Shown: piece by piece, positions 54,747 through 64,000 of the stretch | How positions within the stretch are numbered: position 1 is the stretch's first letter | How the letters are laid out: every line of letters starts with the position of its first letter | Assembly: GCA_949130495.1 (NCBI GenBank) | Contig: OX422216.1 | Coordinates: 104,291,967-104,355,966 of the forward strand | DNA length: 64,000 nucleotides | DNA from: Sambucus nigra | Taxonomy: Eukaryota > Streptophyta > Magnoliopsida > Dipsacales > Adoxaceae | Direction of reading: 5' to 3' | Notes under the pieces: generated by a model | Told to the model about the DNA's origin: nothing | What the model saw: the letters and a program-made list of their open reading frames with translations, nothing else | Databases searched by the model: none | Program-made: the position numbers and the translations under genes

Positions 54747-57255
54747 CCTGGTTTGTTTACTTGAATCAATAGTTAAAAAGAATCACATGTCTACTATAGC
54801 CAATAACTATTTCTGGAACTGGAATTATAGCCATAACTGTCCTGATAGTGGGGGTGTTGCCAGGGTCATCAGTGCTTGGGATTCGACAATCTTCAACATT
54901 GAGATTATTAATGTTCACCCTTGAGCCATTTTTTGTAGGATTAGTTTTGTTGAAGTGAATAAGTTCTTTTGTGCCACTTTCATCTATGTGTTGAACCTTT
55001 CCCATGAGAGAATTCCCTTGTGGAACTTCCTTCGAACCAACTATACCACTACTGTGGGGCCACACTGGACCATCATGGGTGATTTTAATGTTGTGAGATA
55101 CAATAATGAGAAGAGAGGGAGGCATGGTATGGACTTGAGGTCATCTGATGAATTCAACAAATGTTAGATGATATTATGACCATGGTTTCTACGGGCCTAT
55201 GGTACCCGTGGTCCAACTCCATTACCCAGACCAGAATTGATAGAGTGATGCATAACTCTCAATGGAGTGCTGTCTTTCCAGCTGCCCAATCTAACTACCT
55301 TTGTCCTGGTATTTCTGACCATGGTCCTATTGTGTTTTTTATACTTGATCTTAGAAGTAATCTTCCAAAACCCTTCAAATTCTATAATTTCTGGATGTCT
55401 CATGTTCCCTACTCTTGAAAACTCTTGGTTCGAAGAGTGTAACCTATCTCCTATGGCCAAGTTGTCTTGCAAGCTCAGAATACTCAAGGTTGAATTAAAA
55501 AGCATAAATTTCAATACTTAAGTTAGATTCTATCCAACCCTCTCCCTTGACAGTGATGGCTCCGACCTCCTCCTTAGACAAGAGCTAACCTCTTATGCTT
55601 TGGAGTACAATACACTTAGAGCTGCTGAAGAAACCTTGTTCAAATAAAAATCTAGAATTAAGTGGCTTCAAGAGGGTGATCTCAACACGACATTCTTCCA
55701 TAACAAAGTTAAATCCAACAATGCTAGGAGGAAATTTCTTAGCATTCAAGACATGAATGGGGTTATTGTTGAAGGCTTTGAAGCTATTGCAAAGGAAGTT
55801 GAGTCGTATTTCTGAAACCTTGTTGGGAAGGCAAGAACTGTACAGGGTATTTGTCTTCCTGAGAACCTGATGGTTAAAAAATTGAATACTGAGCAGTGTT
55901 ATGGTCTTAATGAGCCAGTAACTGATGATGAAATTAAGAAAACCTTCTTTACTATTGGCTCTAACAAAGCGCCTGGGCTGGATGGGTTCAACACTGGCTT
56001 TTTCAAGAAGAACTGGAGAGTGGTTGGAGAGGATGTTCTCTCTGGGGTTAAGCACTTCTTCTCCCATGGATATATGCCTAGGCAATCGAATAGCACTATT
56101 CTGGCACTTATCCCCAAGATTCCTAACCCTATTTCTATGAAAAATTTCAAACCCATTGCATGCTTTAATTCAGTATACAAATGGATATCCAAGATCATCT
56201 CTAATAGGCTTAAACCCCTCTCTCCTTTCTTCATTAGTCATAGGTAAAGTGCCTTTGTCCATGGTAGGTCTATCAATGACAACATTCTCCTCCCGCAGGA
56301 GCTGATGAGAAATTATCATAGACTCTCCCACCTCTAAATGCACATTGAAGGTGGATATTTTGAAGGCCTATGATACTGTGGATTGGAATTTCCTATTTAC
56401 TATTTTGGAGCATATCAACATTCCCCCCTTGTTTCTCTCTTGGATCAAAGCCTGTGTTAAAAGTGTGTGGTATTATATTAGCCTCAATGGGGGGTTGCAT
56501 ATTTTTTTCAAGTGAAGAGAGAATTGAGGCAAGGGGCCCCTCTTTCCCCCTTCCTCTTTATCCTTATTATGGAGGCCTTTTCATGCCTATTGGAGAGATC
56601 ATAAATTCTCCCCTTCCATCTATTCAGCTGTGAGTGGACGACAGAGTGGTCAGGACTATCAAAAGCAATGGTGCTTTCTCTATAGCTTCTGCATATGATA
56701 TGATGAGAGCTACTCATGGTGAGGTCCAATGGTCTAACCTCGTGTGGCACAAGAGTTGTATTCCTCAGTGTTCTTTTTATCCTTTGGCTAGTTTGCCATA
56801 ATGCTCTTGCTACTAAGGACAAGCTCGTGGAGTGGGGTATTGTGGATAACTCCAACTGTTTTCTTTGCAATAATGGCACTGAGTCCATTGATCATCTCAT
56901 GAATGAATGCCCTTACTCCACCCTTCTTTGGGAGGAGGTGCTATATAGAAATCAAATATATAGGAGCATTGGGAACTGGGAGGAGGAGATCATCAATGCT
57001 AGTAATGAGGCCAAGGGGACGAATATGGTCTCTTATATTAGGACCTCCTCTTTTCCGGCTACTGTTTACTATATTTGGCAAGAAAGGAATAATAGAATTC
57101 ACAACAAGGGAGATAGGAACTTTGGTGGAGTGATTAAAGCTATTGAGGAGATGATCCATACCAAAGCGATAAGATGGAAGAAGTCTAGAAGATCTTATGA
57201 TAATTGGATGGCCTACAACTTATGGGGGTTGCACCTTTCCATTTTGTTAGATTAG
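54747..57255 (+). pseudogene. LINE E ORF2 remnant: endonuclease, part of RT, zf-RVT
   Basis: Endonuclease pieces: LVCLLES, NYFWNWNYSHNCPDSGGVAR, FIYVLNLSHERIPLW, GDFNVVR (55080), RIDRVMHN, SDHGPI (55320). RT pieces: SNKAPGLDGFN (55965), LALIPKI (56105), then KAYDTVDWNF (56365) and RELRQGAPLSPFLF (56520). At about 56580-56600 the sequence jumps to EIINSPLPSIQL, which in LINE F lies far behind the active site; so FADD and the thumb, over 350 residues, are gone. The final part 56716-57255 has zf-RVT (LCHNALATKDKL ... CFLCNNG ... HLMNECPYS) and the C-terminus. Many stops and frameshifts. Confidence 0.83.
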
Positions 57256-57317
57256 TTGGCCCTCGGTTATCCTTTTATGGTCTTGTCGTGACTTCAATTG
57301 TTTTGTTGTTTGCTAGC

Positions 57318-57337
57318 CCTAGAAGTGTGTTTCTAGG
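57318..57337 (+). promoter_or_regulatory. LINE E 3' UTR hairpin (CCTAGAA / TTCTAGG)
   Basis: Perfect 7-bp stem with loop GTGTGT, about 55 nt before the A-rich tail, at the same place as in LINE F. Confidence 0.6.
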
Positions 57338-57402
57338 TGCTTTGTTTTTGTGTCCCGGTACAATTGTTTCCTATTAATATAGTTTAATTACCAAAAACAA
57401 AA

Positions 57403-58082
57403 TTTTGTTTTGTAATATATGAATTTCCTAACTAATATGTCTATTTGATTGCTGGCGTGGATATACGACCACTTCAATTTAGTCAGGGGTGTTAGAAATC
57501 TCAAGTTTTAGCATAGTGAGCCGCGTTTATGCAAATGGAGAGCGCAAACGGTGTCAGGGGATGCCTTTGCACAAATGTTGGAGCTAAGGGAAACCTTACA
57601 AGATTTAAAAGGTTCAAACATAAGTATTATTTGTTTTAAAGTCAGTATTTATTCTCTTTTTTATGTACTAACTAACATTTGAGGAGGTACCAAGGCATGA
57701 AACGATCCAGCCCCCAAGCAGAAATTCCCCAAGCAGAACCCCCCCCCCCCCCCCAAATCAAACCCCCCCCCCCCCCCCCCCCCCCCCACAAAGAAGTGTT
57801 TAGGGCAAAAGAAGGCAGATTTTTATGGAGGAATTTATTTGCAACTCAATTGTGTTGTAAAACAATTTTGAAGTATGATATGTTGTAACAAATTTGAATT
57901 ATGACATGTATCAACAATATTTTGTTGTGTTTGAATTAATATTGGCATGCCTTAATTGAAATTATTCTTATATGAACAATTTTAACTTTTTTAAATAATA
58001 CTTTATTTGAACAATTGATGGTAAATTATTCTTGGTTCATTCTACATTATAAACAAATACTAAGGCATGCATATATTGTACG
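57403..58082. other. Spacer with two poly-C tracts
   Basis: No gene recognised. C16 at 57739-57754 and C25 at 57763-57787 interrupt purine-rich text. The open frame 57679-57888 is Pro-rich only because of these tracts. The tract lengths may be affected by sequencing. Confidence 0.5.
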
Positions 58083-59330
58083 GTGGGATCCAACCGTTTG
58101 TGAGATGTACACAGTGTGGTGTTGCCATGAGCAAATGACCACAGTGTGGTGTTACCGTGAAAAATAACACACGGTTTCAATTCACCGTAAATATTCACTA
58201 GGGAAAAAAGCCCTTGTCTCTGCCTAACTAGGACGGTGGGGTCCAACCGTGATTATGGTTATACGCCTACAAGCCACCGTAAATGTGTAAAAAATGATTT
58301 CTACTGACCGTGGTACATGTGTTGGAAAAAAATCCATGTCTCTGCCTCAAAAGGACGAGTGAGGCCCAACCGGTATATAAGCTCCTACGGCGACAAGGCA
58401 CTGTCAATATGTAATACACGGTTGCATTTAACTATGATTTTTGGGTTGAAAAATAGCCAAGTCTCTGTCTCAATAAGATGGTGAGGTTAAAGCACGTTTT
58501 ATGACCATACGGCGACAAGACACCGTGATTGTGTAGTACACAGTTTCATTTAAACGTTATATTTGGGTTGAAAAATAGTCAAGTCTCTATCTCAATGGGA
58601 CGGTGACGCTAAACCGTCCCATTACACTATGACGATAAGACACCGTGATTGTGTAGTACAGGGTTTCATTTAACCTTGATTTTTGGGTTTAAAAATAGTC
58701 ATGTCTCTACCTCAATTGGACGGTGAGGTCCAACCGTGATATGCAAACTTACGGCCATAGTGCACCGTGAACATATAGTAAACGGTTTCATTTTACCTTG
58801 ATTATTGGGTTGAAAAATACTCCAAGACTCTGCCTCGATGTGACGATGAGGTCCAACCGTGATATACAAATATACGTCCGTAAGGAATCGTCAACATATA
58901 GTAAACGGTTTTATTTAATCGTGCTTTTTGGGTTGAAAAATAGCCCAAGTCTCTGCCTCAATGGGATGGTGAGGTCCAACCATGGTTTAAGAACATACGG
59001 CCATAAGACACTGTGTATTTGTAAAAAACGATTACATTAGGCCGAGATATTTGGGTTGGGATATAGCCCTAGTCTCTGACTCAATGGGACGGTGACATAC
59101 AACCGTGTCTTATGATGTCACGGTCAAAGGTCACCATGGCAGTTTCAATTGACCATATTAGTTGTGTTGAAAAATAACCCTTGTCTTTGCATAACTTGGA
59201 CGATGACTTACAACCGTGTATATGTAACCACCAGTGTGGTGTTACCGTATATTTTGTTGTCACGATGTGGTGTCATCGTGAGTATATATATACGATTTCA
59301 AGGGACCGTATGTTACTTACAATACCCCAA
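58083..59330. repeat. MULE subterminal tandem array, about 120-bp unit, about 10 copies
   Basis: Units contain 'tctctgcctcaatgggacggtgaggtccaaccgtg', 'tacggccataagacaccgtg' and 'aacggtttcatttaacc', here given in pieces. The gacggtg anchor recurs at 58231, 58353, 58478, 58598, 58718, 58841, 58964, 59088 and 59198, i.e. every 110-125 bp. Each unit carries several ACGGT/ACCGT sites in both orientations. No coding. Confidence 0.85.
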
Positions 59331-59706
59331 GATTTCAAATCTCTTTCTTTTCAAATATAACCAATAAAGCTTATCACATCTAACCAATATTTGAACAAAA
59401 ACATAAAAAAGTTACAATCTAATAACCAATTTTTATTACACTACTACATTGCAAAAAGTTACAAATACTTGCATATAATCATTGGTTGCAAAAAGTTACA
59501 AAATGTTACAATCAATAATTGGTAAGACTTTAACCAATAACCAATTTACATATAATCAATGATTGCAAAAAGTTACAAAAAGTTATAATCATCCCCAAGA
59601 CTTTCTCCAATAACCAATTTACATATAACCAAAATTTGCAATAAAAGTTACAATCATCTCTAAGACCTTTACCAATTTAAGCCGTCGTCAAGTCCTCGTC
59701 TTCATC
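59331..59706. other. MULE 3' flank, AT-rich short repeats
   Basis: Repeats of 'aaccaatttacatataa(t/c)caa' and 'ttgcaaaaagttacaa' between 59410 and 59650. No gene. Confidence 0.55.
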
Positions 59707-62660
59707 CTACAATATCAAGCACGATTCATCTTTCGTCATAATGTCTTTGGGACATATATTTTGAACAAAGTAGGCCACTCTACGGCATGTTGATTGGCCA
59801 TCGATCTCCAGTGAGAGGCAATTGGTGGTATGGGACAAAATTTTGTGCATTTTAAACTCACCCAATGAATATTTTATACGTTGAGGATAAAGATGATGCA
59901 ATTTTCTTCCATCGTATATTTTGCCCTAACGTCGAATGGAATAAAAGTTAAGAATTGTGATTTGGATATCAACATAACCATTAGCTTAAGTGCATTCGCC
60001 GCAAGGTAGCCAAACTCTAGCATTATAAATCAATGCTCGCTTGTGCATGAATGTCTGAAATAGTTCAATTTCCTCTCGTACTCATCAATATTTCAGGAGG
60101 TCATAATGGTATCCCCAAACGGTTTGTCCCTACGTAGTTCGAACAACAAAGCACTACAAATAACATGAGAATATTCTAGTCCATCCCTAACACCCGCCCC
60201 TTTGAAAACAACTGTATATCCACAGTTCCCATCCGATTTTACATCATATATATCATCCACAAATGATTGGAAGAACTCGGGAATGTGATTCATATACATC
60301 TTCTTCTCCCAAGACCATGTATCCAGTTTCGCGTCCAGCAATGGGGTCTTGTTTGCAAAGGTTTTTTTAAGTTCCACTGTGGGTGGTACATCTTGATCCC
60401 AAGCACAAGGGGTTCTTTTTGTAGATATTCAACAAATATTTTCCCTTTAGGTGGCCTACCCTTTTGGCGAATTTGTACGGGCTCCATCAAAGGTTCCATT
60501 AATTTTCTTAGCATCATCTTTCTAACAGCTTCACCTGCCTCAGTCCACCGTTTCTTAAACAATATCATCTCAGGAGTATATTCAAGGTCATGGTATCGAG
60601 GGATGTCCGAGACAATGGCAAGTTTCTTCCAATGATCGTCTAGTGCCCACTATGGAATTGCTTAGCCTAGCTTCTCCCATTGGACCAACTCATGGACACA
60701 TGGTAATCCATAGATGGTGAAAAGTAAGTGGGAGCATCGTATCTCCATATATTGGGTATTAGCGATCGATACGCTCAACAACGATCACATACGATCGGTT
60801 TCAACAGCAATTAGGTCCAAGGCATAGTGTAATGCCCTACCATGGATCTCGCTCAACAACGCGTCATTGTGTCCATACTTAGTGGATTGGACTGATTTCT
60901 AAAACTAAGTTTGTATTTGAGTGACTTGGTGGCCAAGCAATGCGTCCATACCTTTCCATACTATCGCAAATGAACTGGTGATATTTGTTAAGTTTTTTTT
61001 CAATTGGGCATGCGCACCTCCGCTCTGTTAGTTGTGTGGTTGCCACGGTGGGGTGAGCGATTAGTCCATGAAAGCGCGAACTGAAAATGCAAAGGCATCC
61101 AGTTCTTCTGTATGTACCTAATCATGTTCGGGTAGTTTTGCCAATTTTTGGCAGAAATCCAACCATGTATTCTTAAATTCGATCGGATTCTCCGACTCCA
61201 AAACCTCAATCCAACCCGGCATAAATACCTTCTTATCCTGGTCTTTTAAGTTGTGTTTCACACATGCACCTTCAATGTCTTTTTGAACATGGAATAAGCA
61301 TAATAAGATGGTGGCAACTGGAAACACGTTTGGCAAAGTGTTTAGATAAGATTGTTGTTTGTCAAAGACAACAACTTGTGACAAAACTTCTGGCTCATAT
61401 AGTGACGGCAAATGTTGAAGAGCCCAGCTAAAATTCTCCTCTTTCTCACTCTTCAAAAAAGCAAATGCAATGCAAAATGATTGCTTGGTGGAAGTAACCC
61501 CAATCAGCTCAAATAATGGCATATTGTACAGATTGATCTTGTAGGTGCAATCGATCACTAGTACACTCGGGAAGCATTTCACCAACAAGCAAGAGGTGGG
61601 ATGTGTGAAAAATAAATCCTCCACCACATCAGTTTTGCTCATTCCTTCTATGCAATGACATAACTCTTCTCCGTGAGCAAATGCATCAACTGTTGCTTGA
61701 TGGTGCGCCCTTGCATCTTAACGTTCTTCATTTTACTTTTAGATTTATCAATTGTTTGTATGGATGGACAATTGTATTCCGATCTCTTTTTCAATGTCTG
61801 GAATACTTCCTTGGGCCCACCACATTGTTGGTCATCTCAGCAGCAATGTTCCACACTCTTCTTGGGAGAGTCGACCGCAAACAAGTGATTTAGACATCTC
61901 GTGGTTGTGTAGCCCCAGACAACTTCCACCCCCTAACGTCCATTATCGTGGGGAAAGCCTTTTAATCAAAAGGGACACACTTTCGAATTTCAGAACAATG
62001 CTTCCTCTTCTTGTCCATCCCCTCGCCTTTTTTGGGTCTATGAAGCTCGCTTCGCTCACAACCAAGTACAACCCTCCCCTTTCAGACTAAACTGTCCTTG
62101 TTGGATTTCAGAATGACACGACCGCATGAAGCTTGCGACTAACTTGATGACACCAATCAATCATCTTGTCGCGGTCATCAAAAATCTACACACGATGAAG
62201 ATTGTTAAATGAAAGGACAGTTAAAATGAAAATTTCAAGTATAAATGAAAAAACATGTTGAGTACTATATAAATAAGCTAAACATGCCTCCTCAGTGGTG
62301 AATTAGACTGTGTGGTCTTGATTAATCACAATAATACCCAATCCTTCTTCTATTTTCACATCCTAATAATGCATATAATCAAATTATGTCATACAATCAT
62401 GTCATGCATTAAAAAATTTCAAAGTGTTGAAATTTAACTACGTGATATGGTTTTTTACCATAGACGATGTGAAATCTGAAAACAAATCGCGCAAACATTT
62501 GTACGAGATTGATGTCGTTGCTCATTCGCTCATATTCGGTTCATGTATATTCGCTTCCTCGTTGGAAGCACGTTGAGTAGATACACTCGGAACAATGATA
62601 TTGTCTATATCTTGCCAAAATGTATCATCAAGTACCGAGTCATCGAACTAAAATGATAAT
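59707..62660 (-). pseudogene. MULE transposase with FAR1-like DNA-binding, MULE, SWIM and OTU domains; broken
   Basis: Read from 62660: acidic N-terminus; FDDRDKMIDWCHQVSRKL (62205-62150); FAR1-type zinc region in pieces (RKRKHCSEIRKC near 62000, then HNHEMSKSLVCGRLSQEE near 61900, frame shifted). Transposase core 61642-61118: DVVEDLFFTHP, VLVIDCTYKINLYNMPL, VVFDKQQSYLN and FHVQKDIE, the pattern of MULE transposases. Then NHTTNRAEV (61030) and a SWIM zinc-finger relic YGLPCVHEL (60700). Basic RQKGRPPKGK (60470), then an OTU cysteine-protease-like domain: FVDDIYDVKSDGNCGYTVV (60270-60210), FGYLAANALKLMV and CPIPPIASHW (59800). At least six frame changes and stops, some perhaps introns. It would cut and move the MULE; the OTU part may act on ubiquitin-like proteins. 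Confidence 0.8.
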
Positions 62661-62759
62661 ACAATAATTAGTATAATAAGATTGACAATATAATAACAAA
62701 AAATAGTGAAAAACATACACTCTGAAAATCATACACCGTTTAATAATTGAACTTTAATT

Positions 62760-62990
62760 TCAATATGGATCCAACGGCCAAATACAACCACTACAAGAAT
62801 ACATACGGTGTAAGGTAACCGTGGATGTAAAATCATGGCCACATCAAACCGTGTAGTCCTCACCATGGTTACATGAAACCGTCGTTGATGATCCCACGTC
62901 CAAATATAACCATAATTCAGTTATTGACTAATGGAACCATGGTACAATATAATACGATCACTTATGACTGAGAGTGATCGTCACTTACGA
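62760..62990. repeat. MULE other-end ACCGTG-rich region
   Basis: tacggtgtaaggtaaccgtgg, catggccacatcaaaccgtg, ccatggttacatgaaaccgtcg: same motif set as the array at 58083-59330. Probable 5' subterminal region of the MULE. Confidence 0.55.
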
Positions 62991-63172
62991 CGACGGGTAA
63001 CAGTAAGTACAGTCCACCCCAATTTTTTTTTTGAATCTTTTGATCATTTTAAATGTTCTTTTTACAGATTATATAGTGTGTAGAGGTATTTTTTTTTTGG
63101 GAGGGGGGAGAAATTATGTATATAGAACCAAGAAAAATTATAAGAGCAAAGCTCCACATAAACCAAAAACCT

Positions 63173-63188
63173 GGGGGGCATACCCGCC
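63173..63188 (-). promoter_or_regulatory. LINE G 3' UTR hairpin (GGCGGG-TATG-CCCCCC)
   Basis: Six-base arms with one mismatch and the TATG loop, about 75 nt from the poly-A, as in LINE B and the fragment at 8428. Confidence 0.5.
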
Positions 63189-63279
63189 ATGAAACACCCA
63201 AACAACACCCCAAAGGCTAAACTCAAAACAACAAGATTAAGATAACACACTTTCTGGGATACCCCAGTTTATACATGCC

Positions 63280-63780
63280 ATCTAGTTAACATAGCTTCTT
63301 GTCCCATTCTTCCAATTCAAGGCTCTAAGTCTAACCATAACTTCAATATCCTTCACAATCGCTTCAAGACTTTTGGCCCTACCGATGAAGAATCTCGCAT
63401 TCCTTTCCAACCAAAGGCCAACAGTGGAGGAAAAGGATAAACATATTATTCTATCATATAAATCCCCCCCCCCCCCCCCCCCCAAAAAAAAAAGGAAATA
63501 CAATATACCAACTCATCAAGCCAACTTAGAGCATCTCTATAATCCTGGTTCTTGAATCTAATCTATTTCCAAACCTCAACAACAACATTACACTCATTAA
63601 ACAAGTGCGCACAAGTCTCCACCTCCAAACTGCATGTGCAACATATATTGGTATCAGAAATTCCCCAGCTAAATAGTTTGTCCCTCATATGTAGAGCATC
63701 CCTACGTATGATCCACAAACTAAAAGCATATTTGGGGACAACCAACCAAAGAGGGAAATATTTCCAAAGGGTCCCTTAAT
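63280..63780 (-). pseudogene. LINE G ORF2 C-terminus (zf-RVT and tail)
   Basis: Minus strand: WLVVPKYAFSLWIIRRDALH (63755-63690), SDTNICCTCSLEVETCAHLFNEC (about 63665-63595), giving the Cys/His pattern of zf-RVT; then, after an A10/C20 simple tract (63464-63493), SFSSTVGLWLERNARFF and NWKNGTRSYVN (63430-63285), then a stop where LINE A-F read WMA. It is more diverged than the other LINEs. Truncated at the 5' side and broken by the homopolymer insertion. Confidence 0.78.
63464..63493. repeat. C20-A10 homopolymer tract
   Basis: Twenty C followed directly by ten A inside LINE G ORF2. Length may be uncertain in sequencing. Confidence 0.85.
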
Positions 63781-63789
63781 ATAAAAATG

Positions 63790-64000
63790 AAAGGCCTTCC
63801 AAAAATCAAAAATATGCTCCTCCTTCTCTATAGAAACCTTTCAGCCAAACACTTTCCCTACCGTTGCTCCTCCACCCCAGCCCATCTATATCTCGCCTAG
63901 GATGTTTTCCCCGGCACCTCACTCCTGTTTAGGTACCTCTCTTGTTGTTGAAGAAGGTCAGGTCCTGGATGTCTCGGTGGATGACGAGTCTTCTACCTTT
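63790..64000 (+). mobile_element. LINE H, 5' end (continues outside window)
   Basis: The leader atatgctcctccttctctatagaaacctttcagccaaacac matches the 5' UTRs of LINEs F (30127) and B (20140), in pieces. The exact left end is uncertain. ORF1 starts at 63902. Confidence 0.75.
63902..64000 (+). CDS. LINE H ORF1, N-terminal 33 codons (partial)
   Basis: ATG at 63902 opens MFSPAPHSCLGTSLVVEEGQ and continues VLDVSVDDES to the window edge. LINE B ORF1 has FEEGQVLASED at the matching place, so this is the variable N-terminus of the RNA-binding ORF1 protein. The start is chosen because it is the first ATG after the shared 5' UTR. Whether the rest is intact cannot be seen. Confidence 0.65.
   Translation, partial: MFSPAPHSCLGTSLVVEEGQVLDVSVDDESSTF

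Larger units (their letters stand above)
54747..57396 (+). mobile_element. LINE E, 5' end missing, internal deletion
   Basis: Begins inside the ORF2 endonuclease right at the Tat LTR end and runs to a poly-A-like taattaccaaaaacaaaa at about 57388-57402. It belongs to the LINE A/F group (3' UTR and coding resemblance). The RT is deleted between the [11 protein letters not shown] block and the region before zf-RVT. Confidence 0.82.
58083..62990 (-). mobile_element. Mutator-like element (MULE) with OTU domain, minus strand
   Basis: The transposase pseudogene (59707-62660, minus) is flanked on both sides by ACGGT/ACCGTG-rich DNA: a tandem array at 58083-59330 and shorter, looser copies at 62760-62990. 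This fits a MULE with subterminal repeats. I could not fix exact ends or a 9-bp target duplication. Confidence 0.7.
63091..63780 (-). mobile_element. LINE G, 5'-truncated (minus strand)
   Basis: T-run at about 63091-63100 is the poly-A on the minus strand; a TATG hairpin lies at 63173-63188; ORF2 C-terminus follows. The left edge of the LINE (63780) is the truncation point next to LINE H. Confidence 0.78.

Noticed and set aside
54955..57255. LINE E as the displaced half of LINE D
   Set aside because: Both contain overlapping parts of ORF2 (GDFN block and RT), so they are two separate copies.
57679..57888. Proline-rich small protein
   Set aside because: Produced by poly-C tracts of uncertain length.

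Overview
ORGANISM AND TYPE OF REGION. The window looks like intergenic, transposon-filled chromosome of a flowering plant, probably a eudicot (an impression, not proven). I find no intact host gene. Nearly everything is nested mobile DNA: three pieces of a Tat-lineage Ty3/gypsy retrotransposon with antisense ORFs, one long-LTR gypsy element with a solo LTR inside it, at least nine plant L1-type LINE copies, a Mutator-like element (MULE) whose transposase carries an OTU domain, a tRNA-derived SINE, a foldback MITE and an LTR-element gag remnant. The only host-gene sequence I recognise is a roughly 220-bp fragment of an ARM-repeat gene at about 35.85 kb. LAYOUT. 1-9066: 3' part of Tat element A: broken pol, a 32-bp tandem array, two antisense coiled-coil ORFs, a truncated LINE, the 3' LTR. 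It sits in a second Tat element, B (9067-9245 and 14910-16379), which is split by full-length LINE A (9246-14899, target duplication visible). 16380-19967: AT-rich DNA with a degraded LTR-element gag. 19968-29061: LINE C on the minus strand, split in its 3' UTR by nearly complete LINE B. 29197-30060: two fragments of a different, RNase H-bearing LINE type in opposite orientations. 30114-35573: LINE F, with intact ORF1 and broken ORF2. 35.8-38.5 kb: ARM-repeat fragment, foldback MITE, SINE and a charged broken ORF. 38532-53625: LINE D, split by a 12.6-kb gypsy element (39507-52117, duplication AGTTG) that keeps only gag remnants and whose 3' LTR holds a 2.9-kb solo LTR (duplication ATAAC). 53626-54746: Tat fragment C. 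54747-57396: LINE E. 58.08-62.99 kb: the MULE, minus strand, with about ten 120-bp subterminal tandem repeats. 63.09-64.0 kb: truncated LINE G (minus) and the start of LINE H (plus), which runs off the window. HOW THE PARTS WORK TOGETHER. There is no operon or pathway; the functional units are the elements. In LINEs B and F the ORF1 stop and ORF2 start overlap as ATGA, which suggests coupled translation. Six LINE copies have a short hairpin 55-80 nt before the poly-A tail, preserved in shape but not in sequence, a likely template-recognition signal for their reverse transcriptase; a seventh copy (LINE A) has a decayed one. Tat elements B and C carry a minus-strand TATA-like box about 165 bp upstream of the antisense ORF start, so this ORF probably has its own promoter opposite to the LTR promoter. 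These two patterns, and the Tat antisense genes with a visible intron, are the most interesting signals. LIMITS. All family calls come from reading motifs by eye; nothing was searched against a database. Element ends are exact only where target duplications are stated.
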